Below, in pieces: positions 46,077 through 53,452 of a stretch of 64,000 nt of DNA. The stretch spans positions 930,001-994,000 of the forward strand of contig LM997412.1 of NCBI GenBank assembly GCA_000952975.1, written 5' to 3'. This stretch comes from Peptoniphilus sp. ING2-D1G. Its GTDB lineage: Bacteria > Bacillota > Clostridia > Tissierellales > Peptoniphilaceae. The notes beneath the pieces are model-generated. The model was not told the origin of the DNA and ran no database searches. It saw only the letters and a program-made list of their open reading frames with translations. How positions within the stretch are numbered: the stretch's first letter is position 1; every line of letters begins with the position of its first letter. A program made the translations under genes and the position numbers.

Positions 46077-46105
46077 CCCGAGATTTATTCTCGGGTCAAT
46101 TTTTT
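46076..46105 (+). terminator. intrinsic terminator of mgtE, shared with the end of the GNAT gene
   Basis: 7-bp stem ACCCGAG/CTCGGGT, 7-nt loop, followed by CAATTTTTT on the plus strand. The mgtE stop touches its 5' arm, and the TAA of the convergent GNAT gene (46085-46087) lies in the loop. Confidence 0.88.
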
Positions 46106-46579
46106 ATCATAGGCATTTCTAATGCCCCCATCTATAAGCTCAACAATTCCCGCTCTTTTATATCCGCTTTTTAATAATAGATTATTCATGGGAAGATTAT
46201 CATTATGAGTGTCAATTCTTATTACATAAATATCGCTGTCCATTGCCAAATCTTCAATTTCTTTTAAAAGCTTTGTTGCACATCCTCTTCTCCTAAACCT
46301 CTTATTTGTCGCAAGTTTGTGAACAGCTAAGTAGTTTTCCTCGTAGTGCCAATGTCCGTCATATATTATATCGTATTGCAAATCATAATCCATTACAAGA
46401 CCCACTGCGACCACCTCGCCCAAATCTTCTAAAACATAAAAGTCTTTCTCATTTTCAGCAACCGGCACAGTATCTCCTTGCCATTGATCCACGCCTGAAT
46501 TTTTTAAATATTCCGAACCTTCTTTAAAAATCTTATTTATTATTGCCAAATCCTTTGATAATGCTTTTCTGAATTTCAT
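46085..46579 (-). CDS. GNAT family N-acetyltransferase
   Basis: Acetyl-CoA-dependent acyltransferase of unknown substrate. The N-terminal RKALSKDLAIINKIFKEGSE is followed by the acetyl-CoA loop VHKLATNKRFRRRGCATKLL (about residue 87) and the C-terminal IRIDTHNDNLPMNNLLLKSG. 164 aa is standard. A similar group in Clostridia is small-molecule directed, but the substrate cannot be told from sequence. It is divergent from sfsA, with its own promoter. Confidence 0.92.
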   Translation of the reverse strand: MKFRKALSKDLAIINKIFKEGSEYLKNSGVDQWQGDTVPVAENEKDFYVLEDLGEVVAVGLVMDYDLQYDIIYDGHWHYEENYLAVHKLATNKRFRRRGCATKLLKEIEDLAMDSDIYVIRIDTHNDNLPMNNLLLKSGYKRAGIVELIDGGIRNAYDKKLTRE

Positions 46580-46596
46580 ATTATCACCTTTAATTT

Positions 46597-46625
46597 ATTT
46601 TAAAGTCTGCCCGTTGTTTTTTCAA
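46597..46625 (-). promoter_or_regulatory. sigma-A promoter of the GNAT gene
   Basis: Minus strand: -35 TTGAAA (46620-46625), 17-nt spacer, -10 TAAAAT (46597-46602). Confidence 0.65.
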
Positions 46626-46634
46626 TGATATAAT
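46626..46634 (+). promoter_or_regulatory. extended -10 promoter of sfsA
   Basis: TGATATAAT, an extended -10 with perfect TATAAT (46629-46634). It ends 7 nt before the sfsA ATG, placing the predicted start of transcription at about 46641. No clear -35. Confidence 0.55.
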
Positions 46635-46641
46635 AGTTACT

Positions 46642-47355
46642 ATGAAATACGAAAATACATTAAATGGAAAATTTATTGAAAGAACTAATAGATTTATTTG
46701 TTATTGTGATATCAATGGAGAAAAAAATAAAGTATATGTCCCAAATACAGGAAGGTGTAAAGAGATATTAGTTGAGGGCGCAGATGTTGTCCTTTCAGAA
46801 AGCAAGGATTCCCACAGAAAAACAAAATACACTCTATTATCAGTCTATACAAATGGAGGCTTGATAAACATAGACTCACAGGCTCCAAATAAAATTGTAT
46901 ATGATGCAATTATTGAAAGAAAAATATTTAAAGATGTTGAGCTCACTATTATTTCAAAAGAAAAAAGCTATTTAGACTCCAGATTTGATATATACTATGA
47001 AGGACTTAGAAAAGAAAAGCTTATTAAAGGATTTATAGAAATAAAAGGAGTGACATTATTTGAAAACAATATAGCATACTTTCCGGACGCTCCCACATTA
47101 AGAGGGCTTAAACACATAAAAGAACTCATCACCGCACTCAAAGAAGGCTATGAATCCAACATAGTGCTTTTAATTCAAAAACAAGGCTCAAAATATTTTC
47201 TACCCAATTACAAAATGCAACCGGAATTTGCAAAATATCTATATAAAGCACAAACCCAAGGTGTGAATATCAAAGCCTATGATACCCTTGTTACAGAAAA
47301 TGAAATAACATTAAATTCTGAAATTCCCATAGGTGATTTAAAACAATTTAAATAA
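46642..47355 (+). CDS. sfsA: SfsA family DNA/RNA nuclease-like protein
   Basis: SfsA (sugar fermentation stimulation protein A) family: an OB-like N-terminal nucleic-acid binding domain plus a PD-(D/E)xK nuclease-like domain. Seen are YVPNTGRCKEILVEGADV (about 34-51), DSRFDIYYEG, FIEIKGVTL (catalytic E-x-K) and YFPDAPTLRGLKHIKEL. 237 aa is normal. No ribosome site precedes the ATG, and the -10 is too close to leave a leader, so the mRNA may be leaderless. It ends at a bidirectional terminator. Confidence 0.93.
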   Translation: MKYENTLNGKFIERTNRFICYCDINGEKNKVYVPNTGRCKEILVEGADVVLSESKDSHRKTKYTLLSVYTNGGLINIDSQAPNKIVYDAIIERKIFKDVELTIISKEKSYLDSRFDIYYEGLRKEKLIKGFIEIKGVTLFENNIAYFPDAPTLRGLKHIKELITALKEGYESNIVLLIQKQGSKYFLPNYKMQPEFAKYLYKAQTQGVNIKAYDTLVTENEITLNSEIPIGDLKQFK

Positions 47356-47370
47356 AATTTTAATAACTAA

Positions 47371-47413
47371 CGACAAAAAACCTTGGAAGTTGGTGTTTTC
47401 CAAGGTTTATTTT
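47371..47413. terminator. bidirectional intrinsic terminator between sfsA and rpsI
   Basis: 11-bp perfect stem AAACCTTGGAA/TTCCAAGGTTT (47378-47388, 47398-47408) with A-rich and T-rich flanks on both sides, serving both convergent transcripts. Confidence 0.9.
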
Positions 47414-47430
47414 TAAAATTTTTAATTTGA

Positions 47431-47823
47431 TTAACGCTTTGAGAATTGAGGTGCTTTTCTTGCTTTTTTAAGACCGTATTTCTTTCTTTCCTTCATGCGG
47501 GGATCTCTTGTTAAAAATCCTGCTTTTTTAAGGATAGGTCTGTGTTCGGGATCAGCCTTTAACAATGCTCTTGCTAAGCCGTGTCTTATTGCACCTGCTT
47601 GTCCTGTATATCCGCCACCTATAACTTTTACAATTACATCGAATTGATCCATTGTTTCAGTTAGTACCAACGGAGATTTTGCTACAGTTATTAAAGTCTC
47701 GTAATCGAAGTATTCGTCTAAGTCTCTTCCGTTAATTGTGAATTTTCCATTTCCGGGTAACAATCTCACTTGTGCAACAGAAGTTTTTCTTCTGCCTGTT
47801 CCTCTAAATTGTAATTTTTCCAT
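47431..47823 (-). CDS. rpsI: 30S ribosomal protein uS9
   Basis: 30S head protein whose C-terminal tail reaches the P-site tRNA. The sequence shows [19 protein letters not shown] near the start, [20 protein letters not shown] in the middle, and the C-terminal [12 protein letters not shown]. 130 aa is standard. It follows rplM by 16 nt (conserved rplM-rpsI operon). Confidence 0.98.
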   Translation of the reverse strand: MEKLQFRGTGRRKTSVAQVRLLPGNGKFTINGRDLDEYFDYETLITVAKSPLVLTETMDQFDVIVKVIGGGYTGQAGAIRHGLARALLKADPEHRPILKKAGFLTRDPRMKERKKYGLKKARKAPQFSKR

Positions 47824-47839
47824 TAACTTCCCTCCTCAA

Positions 47840-48268
47840 TTAAAATTCATAGACTTCAGGTTGTTGTGCTTGATGAGGATGTTCTTCTCCTGCATAAACC
47901 TTCAGTTTTGTATACATTTTTCTTCCAAGTCTGTTCTTTGGAAGCATCCCTTTAACTGCATATTCAACAATTCTTTCAGGATGTTTGTCTCTTAATTGAG
48001 AATAAACTACTTCTTTTCTTCCACCAGGATATCCGGTGTGTCTTACGTGCACTTTTTGGTTCCATTTATTGCCTGTCAGTTTGATTTTGTCAGCATTAAT
48101 AACGATTACAAAGTCACCTGTATCTACATGTGGGGTATAGATAGGTTTCTTCTTACCTTTTAAAATGCTGGCTATTTCACTTGCAAGTCTTCCCAACACC
48201 TTATCTGTTGCGTCAATTACATACCATTTTCTATCTACTTCGGCAGCTTTTGCCATGTAACTCTTCAT
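47840..48268 (-). CDS. rplM: 50S ribosomal protein uL13
   Basis: Early-assembling 50S protein. [46 protein letters not shown] and [15 protein letters not shown] are family signatures. 142 aa is standard. The AGGAGG lies 11 nt from the ATG. It has its own consensus promoter (48326-48354), unlike the usual arrangement where truA lies directly upstream; here truA is about 12 kb away. Confidence 0.98.
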   Translation of the reverse strand: MKSYMAKAAEVDRKWYVIDATDKVLGRLASEIASILKGKKKPIYTPHVDTGDFVIVINADKIKLTGNKWNQKVHVRHTGYPGGRKEVVYSQLRDKHPERIVEYAVKGMLPKNRLGRKMYTKLKVYAGEEHPHQAQQPEVYEF

Positions 48269-48325
48269 TTAGGTTTTATCCTCCTGTGATTAAAAAATTT
48301 CCGGGGCTTTTTAAACACTTCAGCT

Positions 48326-48354
48326 ATTTTAATATAGAAGGGTTGAAATGTCAA
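48326..48354 (-). promoter_or_regulatory. sigma-A promoter of rplM-rpsI
   Basis: Minus strand: consensus -35 TTGACA (48349-48354), 17-nt spacer, -10 TAAAAT (48326-48331). A leader of about 50 nt follows. Confidence 0.75.
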
Positions 48355-48395
48355 TACTTTAGATATGATTAAAAAGGTAATTTTTTAAAAATTTA

Positions 48396-48433
48396 CAATA
48401 AAACCCCCTAATCCACATCCGGATTTAGGGGGT
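48396..48433 (-). terminator. intrinsic terminator of bcd-etfB-etfA
   Basis: 12-bp stem ACCCCCTAATCC with one bulged T in the other arm (48403-48414 and 48421-48433), 6-nt loop, followed by TTTTATTG on the minus strand. Confidence 0.88.
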
Positions 48434-48456
48434 ATCAAATTACATGTGTCTTTTCA

Positions 48457-49464
48457 TCAACTAATTTCAGCTTTTAGCGCTTTTTCTTTTCTAATGAGTT
48501 CTGTAAGTTTAGGTACAACGGCATGTACGTTTCCTACAACTCCTAAGTCTGCAACATCGTAAATAGGCGCATCTTCGTTTTTATTGACAGCTATTATTAA
48601 ATCCGACTCTTCCATACCTGCTAAATGTTGAATAGCTCCACTGATTCCCATTGCAAAATAGAGTTCAGGCCTTACTGTCTTACCTGTTTGTCCTACTTGT
48701 CTGTCTTTAGGCATCCATCCGGCATCTACTGCAGCTCTTGATGCCGAAACTTCTGCATTAAGTTCTGCAGCAAGTTCATATAAAATATCAAAATTCTTAG
48801 GATCTCCCATACCACGTCCGCCTGATACTAATATATCGGCTTCTGTTATATCTTTTTTCTTTGATTCACTCTTTAAGATATCGATAATTTTAACATTTAC
48901 ATCTGCATCGGTAAATTCGATTTTTTCTTCTATTAATTCTCCGTCTTCTTTGTCGACATTTACTGATTGCATAACTCCCGGTCTAACTGTAGCCATTTGA
49001 GGTCTAAAGTTTTCACATAAAATTGTAGCCATTATATTTCCGCCGAAGGCAGGACGAGTCATCAATAAGTTCTTTGATTCTTCATCTATATCCAGCTTTG
49101 TACAATCTGCTGTAAGCCCCGTGTGAATTCTTGATGCAAGCCTTGGAGCAAGGTCACGTCCTATGGATGTTGCTCCATAAAGAACTATTTCAGGATCGTA
49201 TTTTTTTATTATTTCATATATAGACTTAGTATAGGGTTCTGTCATATATTCTTTTAATATAGGGTCTTCTACCAAGATTACTTTATCCGCCCCATGTCTG
49301 TAAAGAATAGGTACTTCACTCTTTAAGTTTTCCCCTATAAACATTGCAACTACATCTTGTCCTAAATCATCTGCAAGTTCTCTGGCTTTACCTAACAGCT
49401 CAATGCCTACTTTTTGAATTTTATTATCTCTTTGTTCTACAAATACATATACATCTTTTGACAT
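48457..49464 (-). CDS. etfA: electron transfer flavoprotein alpha subunit
   Basis: FAD-binding subunit of the EtfAB complex that exchanges electrons with acyl-CoA dehydrogenase. The N-terminal adenine-nucleotide-hydrolase-like domain (about 1-190) precedes the C-terminal FAD domain with GQTGKTVRPELYFAMGISG and DVADLGVVGNVHAVVPKL. 335 aa is standard. It lies 13 nt after etfB. Adjacency to bcd suggests the butyryl-CoA dehydrogenase/Etf complex, which in anaerobes bifurcates electrons from NADH to ferredoxin and crotonyl-CoA. Confidence 0.96.
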   Translation of the reverse strand: MSKDVYVFVEQRDNKIQKVGIELLGKARELADDLGQDVVAMFIGENLKSEVPILYRHGADKVILVEDPILKEYMTEPYTKSIYEIIKKYDPEIVLYGATSIGRDLAPRLASRIHTGLTADCTKLDIDEESKNLLMTRPAFGGNIMATILCENFRPQMATVRPGVMQSVNVDKEDGELIEEKIEFTDADVNVKIIDILKSESKKKDITEADILVSGGRGMGDPKNFDILYELAAELNAEVSASRAAVDAGWMPKDRQVGQTGKTVRPELYFAMGISGAIQHLAGMEESDLIIAVNKNEDAPIYDVADLGVVGNVHAVVPKLTELIRKEKALKAEIS

Positions 49465-49477
49465 TTCACAAACTCCT

Positions 49478-50272
49478 TTAGATAATATATTTTTCTTGAA
49501 GTTTAGCTACTATTGCTTGAGCAGCTTCATCAGCAGTTAAGTTAGTAAGCAACTCTCCTTCGCCTTTTCCTTGTTTCGGGAAAGATTTCTTTACTTTTGT
49601 CGGTGAACCTTTAAGCCCTAAGTTTGAATCGTCAACATGTCCTTTTAAATCTTCATATCCCCAAACTTTAACTTCTTTTTTATAAGCGTCATAAATTTTA
49701 CTTATGGTCATATATCTGGTTTCTGCTATTTCACTTAATACAGTTATTAAACATGGCATTTTTACTTCAAGAATGTGATATCTGTCTTCAAATTGTCTTT
49801 TTACTATAATTTTATCCCCATCAATCTTAATTTCTTCAGCATAAGATACTTGAGGTATGCCAACGTGTTCTGCAATTTGTGGCCCTACTTGGGCAGTATC
49901 TCCATCGATAGCTTGACGTCCTGCAATTATTAAATCATATTCAAGTTTATCTATTGCCCCTGCAATTGTACATGATGTTGCCCATGTATCTGCTCCTCCA
50001 AAAGCTCTGTCCGATATTAATATTGCATCATCTGCACCCATTGCCAAAGCTTCTCTAAGTGCCACATCAGCTTGTGGGGGTCCCATGCTCAGTACAGTTA
50101 TATGTACATTTTCAGGATCTGCGTCTTTTATTCTAAGTGCCGCTTCAAGTCCAGCTTTGTCGTCGGGATTTATTATACTCGGCACGCCTTTTCTAATAAG
50201 TGTATTTGTCACAGGATCCAATTTTACTTCATTGGTATCGGGCACTTGTTTAATACAAACAACTATTTTCAT
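49478..50272 (-). CDS. etfB: electron transfer flavoprotein beta subunit
   Basis: Partner of EtfA, contributing the second flavin (or AMP) site. The family start VVCIKQVPDTNEVKLDP, the VLSMGPPQADVALREALAMG loop and AGRQAIDGDTAQVGPQIAEH are visible. 264 aa matches the bifurcating clostridial type, but the assignment as bifurcating is inference. It follows bcd by 10 nt with GGAGG. Confidence 0.96.
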   Translation of the reverse strand: MKIVVCIKQVPDTNEVKLDPVTNTLIRKGVPSIINPDDKAGLEAALRIKDADPENVHITVLSMGPPQADVALREALAMGADDAILISDRAFGGADTWATSCTIAGAIDKLEYDLIIAGRQAIDGDTAQVGPQIAEHVGIPQVSYAEEIKIDGDKIIVKRQFEDRYHILEVKMPCLITVLSEIAETRYMTISKIYDAYKKEVKVWGYEDLKGHVDDSNLGLKGSPTKVKKSFPKQGKGEGELLTNLTADEAAQAIVAKLQEKYII

Positions 50273-50282
50273 TTAAGTCCTC

Positions 50283-51425
50283 CTATTTTACACCCATCCA
50301 TCTTGCAATGACCATTCTCATTACTTCTGAGGTTCCTTCATATATTTCAGTTATCTTCGCATCTCTCATCATTCTTTCAATGGGGTAATCCTTGGTATAG
50401 CCATATCCTCCAAATAATTGCAGACATCTTCTAGTTACATCGGATGCTGTTGTAGCTGCAAACAATTTACCCATTGCTGCTAAGTGAGCGTATTCTTCTT
50501 TATTTTGTTTTGCACATGCTGATCTATAAACCAATAGTTGAGCTGCATCTGTAGCGGTTTTCATATTTGCAAGTTCAAACTGTGTATTTTGGAATTGTGA
50601 CAATCTCTTTCCGAATTGCTTTCTTTCTTTTACATATTCCACAGTTTCATCTATTGCACCTTCAGCTATTCCCAGAGCTTGAGATGCTATTCCTATACGT
50701 CCTCCGTCAAGAGTTGTAAGAGCTAATTTATATCCTTGTCCTTCTTTACCAAGTAGATTTTCTTTAGGAATTCTTACGTTTTCAAAAATAAGTTCACAAG
50801 TCGAAGAGCCTCTTATTCCCATTTTTTCTTCAGGTTCTCCTACTGAGAATCCGGGAGTTTCCCTTTCAACTATAAAGGCTGAAATTCCTTTATGTCCTGC
50901 GTATTTGTCCGTTTTTGCAAAAATAATAAATACATCTGCAAATCCTGCATTAGTAATAAATACCTTAGTTCCGTCAAGAACGTATTCATCTCCGTCAAGA
51001 ACAGCAACGGTTTGTTGTCCTGCAGCATCAGTACCCGCATTGGGTTCTGTCAATCCGAAAGCTCCTATTTTCTTTCCGCTTAATAAATCCGGTAAGTATT
51101 TTTGTTTTTGCTCTTCTGTTCCATTTTCATAAATTGGAGCGCAACAAAGTGATGTATGTGCAGAAACTATTACAGCTGTAGATGCACATTTTTTTGCAAG
51201 TTCTTCAACCGCCATGGCATAGGCAAGGTAATCTCCGCCTTGTCCGCCGTACTCCTTTGGAAAAGGTATTCCAAGGAAACCGTATCTAGCTAATTTTTTT
51301 AGATTTTCCTCAGGAAATTCTTCCGTCAAGTCTAAATCCTTTGCAAAGGGTTCAATTTCATTTTCTGCAAAAGATCTGTACATTTGTTGTAGCAGTAAAT
51401 GCTCTTTGTCCATATTAAAATCCAT
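50283..51425 (-). CDS. bcd: acyl-CoA dehydrogenase (butyryl-CoA dehydrogenase type)
   Basis: FAD enzyme interconverting short-chain acyl-CoA and enoyl-CoA; in fermenting anaerobes it reduces crotonyl-CoA to butyryl-CoA. Seen are AFGLTEPNAGTDAAGQQT (FAD/substrate loop), GIRGSSTCEL and the catalytic-base segment AKITEIYEGTSEVMRMVIAR. 380 aa is standard. It is the first gene of bcd-etfB-etfA, with a Rex-type operator on its promoter. Thiolase, crotonase and hydroxybutyryl-CoA dehydrogenase are not in the window, so an amino-acid-derived acyl-CoA cannot be excluded. Confidence 0.92.
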   Translation of the reverse strand: MDFNMDKEHLLLQQMYRSFAENEIEPFAKDLDLTEEFPEENLKKLARYGFLGIPFPKEYGGQGGDYLAYAMAVEELAKKCASTAVIVSAHTSLCCAPIYENGTEEQKQKYLPDLLSGKKIGAFGLTEPNAGTDAAGQQTVAVLDGDEYVLDGTKVFITNAGFADVFIIFAKTDKYAGHKGISAFIVERETPGFSVGEPEEKMGIRGSSTCELIFENVRIPKENLLGKEGQGYKLALTTLDGGRIGIASQALGIAEGAIDETVEYVKERKQFGKRLSQFQNTQFELANMKTATDAAQLLVYRSACAKQNKEEYAHLAAMGKLFAATTASDVTRRCLQLFGGYGYTKDYPIERMMRDAKITEIYEGTSEVMRMVIARWMGVK

Positions 51426-51486
51426 AGTGACCTCCTTTAAATAGTAAACGTCAAAATTATGTTAATAAAATAACATTACTGATAAT

Positions 51487-51514
51487 ATTATATCATTGGT
51501 TGTTAAATATTCAA
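51487..51514 (-). promoter_or_regulatory. promoter of bcd-etfB-etfA
   Basis: Minus strand: -35 TTGAAT (51509-51514), 16-nt spacer, extended -10 TGATATAAT (TATAAT at 51487-51492). Confidence 0.75.
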
Positions 51515-51517
51515 CAA
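51500..51517. promoter_or_regulatory. Rex-type operator at the bcd promoter
   Basis: TTGTTAAATATTCAACAA matches the Rex consensus TTGTTAA-N4-TTAACAA with one mismatch, and covers the -35 of the bcd promoter. Rex is the NAD+/NADH-sensing repressor known to control butyrate genes in Clostridia. Confidence 0.75.
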
Positions 51518-51579
51518 AGATATGCATTATTTTTCAATTTTAATAATAAATTTTAATAACTTATTACAATATTTAGTAT

Positions 51580-51608
51580 TTGAATATTACTCTAAAAAAA
51601 GATATACT
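51580..51608 (+). promoter_or_regulatory. sigma-A promoter of the IlvD/Edd gene
   Basis: -35 TTGAAT (51580-51585), 17-nt spacer, -10 TATACT (51603-51608). Confidence 0.6.
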
Positions 51609-51674
51609 TTTTTTAATATCTAATTTTGAATATTTAATCAAGTTTTTATGTGGATGATGGAAAGGAGTACTATT

Positions 51675-53312
51675 TTGGAAAAAAATAAAAATATTGAAGC
51701 CTACTACGATGGTTTGATGTACTCGGTCGGTTTTAATAAAAAAGATTTAAATAAACCTGTCATAGGAATTGTTAACTCATGGACAGATGTAAATCCCGGA
51801 CACAAACCCTTAAAAGAACTTGCAAATCATGTAAGAGAAGGTATCTGGGAAGGTGGTGGAATCCCTGCTGAATTCAATGTGCCTGCTCCATGCGACGGAA
51901 TTGCACAAATAAGAGGTATGCACTATGTGCTAATGCAAAGGGACTTAATCGCCTCTTCCATCGAATCCATGGTCAAAGCTCATGGATTTGACGGACTTGT
52001 GTTTTTGTGTTCCTGCGATAAAATCGTTCCGGGAATGCTGATGGCTACAGCATCCTTAAATCTTCCGAGCATATTTTTAACAGGCGGTTCAATGATCCCC
52101 TATGAAGATGGCGAAAACACTTATATAACATCAGACTTAAAGGAATTTATAGGCAAATGGCAAAAGGGAGATATTTCAGACGATAAATTCGAAAGTTTAA
52201 AGGAAAATATATGTTCCTCCTGTGGAACTTGTTCCATGTATGGTACTGCAAACACCATGGGAATTTTTACGGAGGTCATAGGCCTGTGTCCCTTTGATTC
52301 GACTACCGAAGTATTTTGCAGTGCAAATAAAATCCGACAAGCGAGATTTGTCGGTAACAAAATAGTTGAATTTGCAAATAGTAATATCAAAGCTGAAACT
52401 TTTATAAATAAAAAATCCTTTGAAAACGGGATTATGCACATCTCAGCAACGGGCGGTTCTACAAATGCAGTAATGCATATATTGGCAATAGCAAAGGTTG
52501 CCGGGATTGATTTGGATATTGATGCCTTTGATGAAATCCAAAAAAGAGTTCCTTTGATTGCAAAGATTAAACCCTCATCTCAGTATAATTTATCCGATTA
52601 TCACAAAGCAGGCGGAGTTAGGGCTTCTCTTAATTCAATAAAAAACTATTTACACTTGGAACAGCCTGTCGTCGCAGGAGAAACGCTAAAAAAACACATA
52701 GAAAATACTAAATCAAAGAATGACAATATAATTCACGATTCAAAAAACCCCTTTTTTGAAGGAGGATGTTTTTCAATACTATATGGCAATTTAGCTCCAA
52801 AAAGTGCCGTTGTAAAAAAGAGCGGGGTTCCTGAAGAAATGTTTTATCACAGAGGCCCGGCAGTCGTCTTTGATAGTGAAGAAGAAGTACTGTCTTCTCT
52901 TACAAAATCGCAAATAAAGCCTGGAGATGTACTTGTAATAAGGTATGAAGGCCCTAAGGGAGGGCCGGGAATGAGAGAACTTTCCATTCCGGCGGCAATG
53001 CTTGTGGGAATGGGACTGCATACCTCTGTTGCAATGGTCACAGATGGAAGATTTTCAGGTGCAAGCAGAGGCCCTTGCGTAGGTCATGTGAGCCCCGAAG
53101 CTGCGGAAGGCGGTCTTATTGCTTATATTAAAGATGGAGACATCATAACTATCGACTTAAACAATAACACTATAAATGTAGAACTAAGTGATGAAGAAAT
53201 CGAAAATAGAAAAAAAACAATAAAAATAAAAAACAAAGAAGTTCACGGTAACTTAAGAGTATACAAAAATATAGTAACAAGTGCAGATAAAGGTGCAACT
53301 TGGTTATATTAA
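51675..53312 (+). CDS. IlvD/Edd family dehydratase (substrate uncertain)
   Basis: Fe-S dehydratase related to dihydroxy-acid dehydratase, phosphogluconate dehydratase and sugar-acid dehydratases. Cluster and Mg motifs are [11 protein letters not shown] and [15 protein letters not shown]; the C-terminal part carries [13 protein letters not shown] and [23 protein letters not shown] at 51675 is preferred as start, because AAGGAG lies 7 nt upstream; the in-frame ATG codons further up have no ribosome site. This gives 545 aa. The SCGTC block resembles the sugar-acid branch more than classical IlvD. No valine/leucine or sugar-acid genes flank it. Confidence 0.88.
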   Translation: MEKNKNIEAYYDGLMYSVGFNKKDLNKPVIGIVNSWTDVNPGHKPLKELANHVREGIWEGGGIPAEFNVPAPCDGIAQIRGMHYVLMQRDLIASSIESMVKAHGFDGLVFLCSCDKIVPGMLMATASLNLPSIFLTGGSMIPYEDGENTYITSDLKEFIGKWQKGDISDDKFESLKENICSSCGTCSMYGTANTMGIFTEVIGLCPFDSTTEVFCSANKIRQARFVGNKIVEFANSNIKAETFINKKSFENGIMHISATGGSTNAVMHILAIAKVAGIDLDIDAFDEIQKRVPLIAKIKPSSQYNLSDYHKAGGVRASLNSIKNYLHLEQPVVAGETLKKHIENTKSKNDNIIHDSKNPFFEGGCFSILYGNLAPKSAVVKKSGVPEEMFYHRGPAVVFDSEEEVLSSLTKSQIKPGDVLVIRYEGPKGGPGMRELSIPAAMLVGMGLHTSVAMVTDGRFSGASRGPCVGHVSPEAAEGGLIAYIKDGDIITIDLNNNTINVELSDEEIENRKKTIKIKNKEVHGNLRVYKNIVTSADKGATWLY

Positions 53313-53392
53313 AAAATATTTGTATATTGAATTTATAAAATAAATTATAGATTTTTAAATTTTAACAGCTATTGTTTTTTTCTTGTTTATTA

Positions 53393-53438
53393 AAAATCCT
53401 CTCAAATAACTTAAGTTTAAGTTATTTGAGAGGATTTT
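53393..53438. terminator. bidirectional terminator between the IlvD/Edd and Ca2+-ATPase genes
   Basis: Perfect 22-bp inverted repeat with a 2-nt centre, beginning AAAATCCTCTCAAATAAC; it has A/T-rich ends on both strands and serves both convergent genes. Confidence 0.88.
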
Positions 53439-53452
53439 GTTTTATATATAAA

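Noticed and set aside
48269-48330. Possible L13 autoregulatory leader before rplM
   Set aside because: The leader is only about 50 nt and I could not draw a convincing structure matching the known L13 leader.
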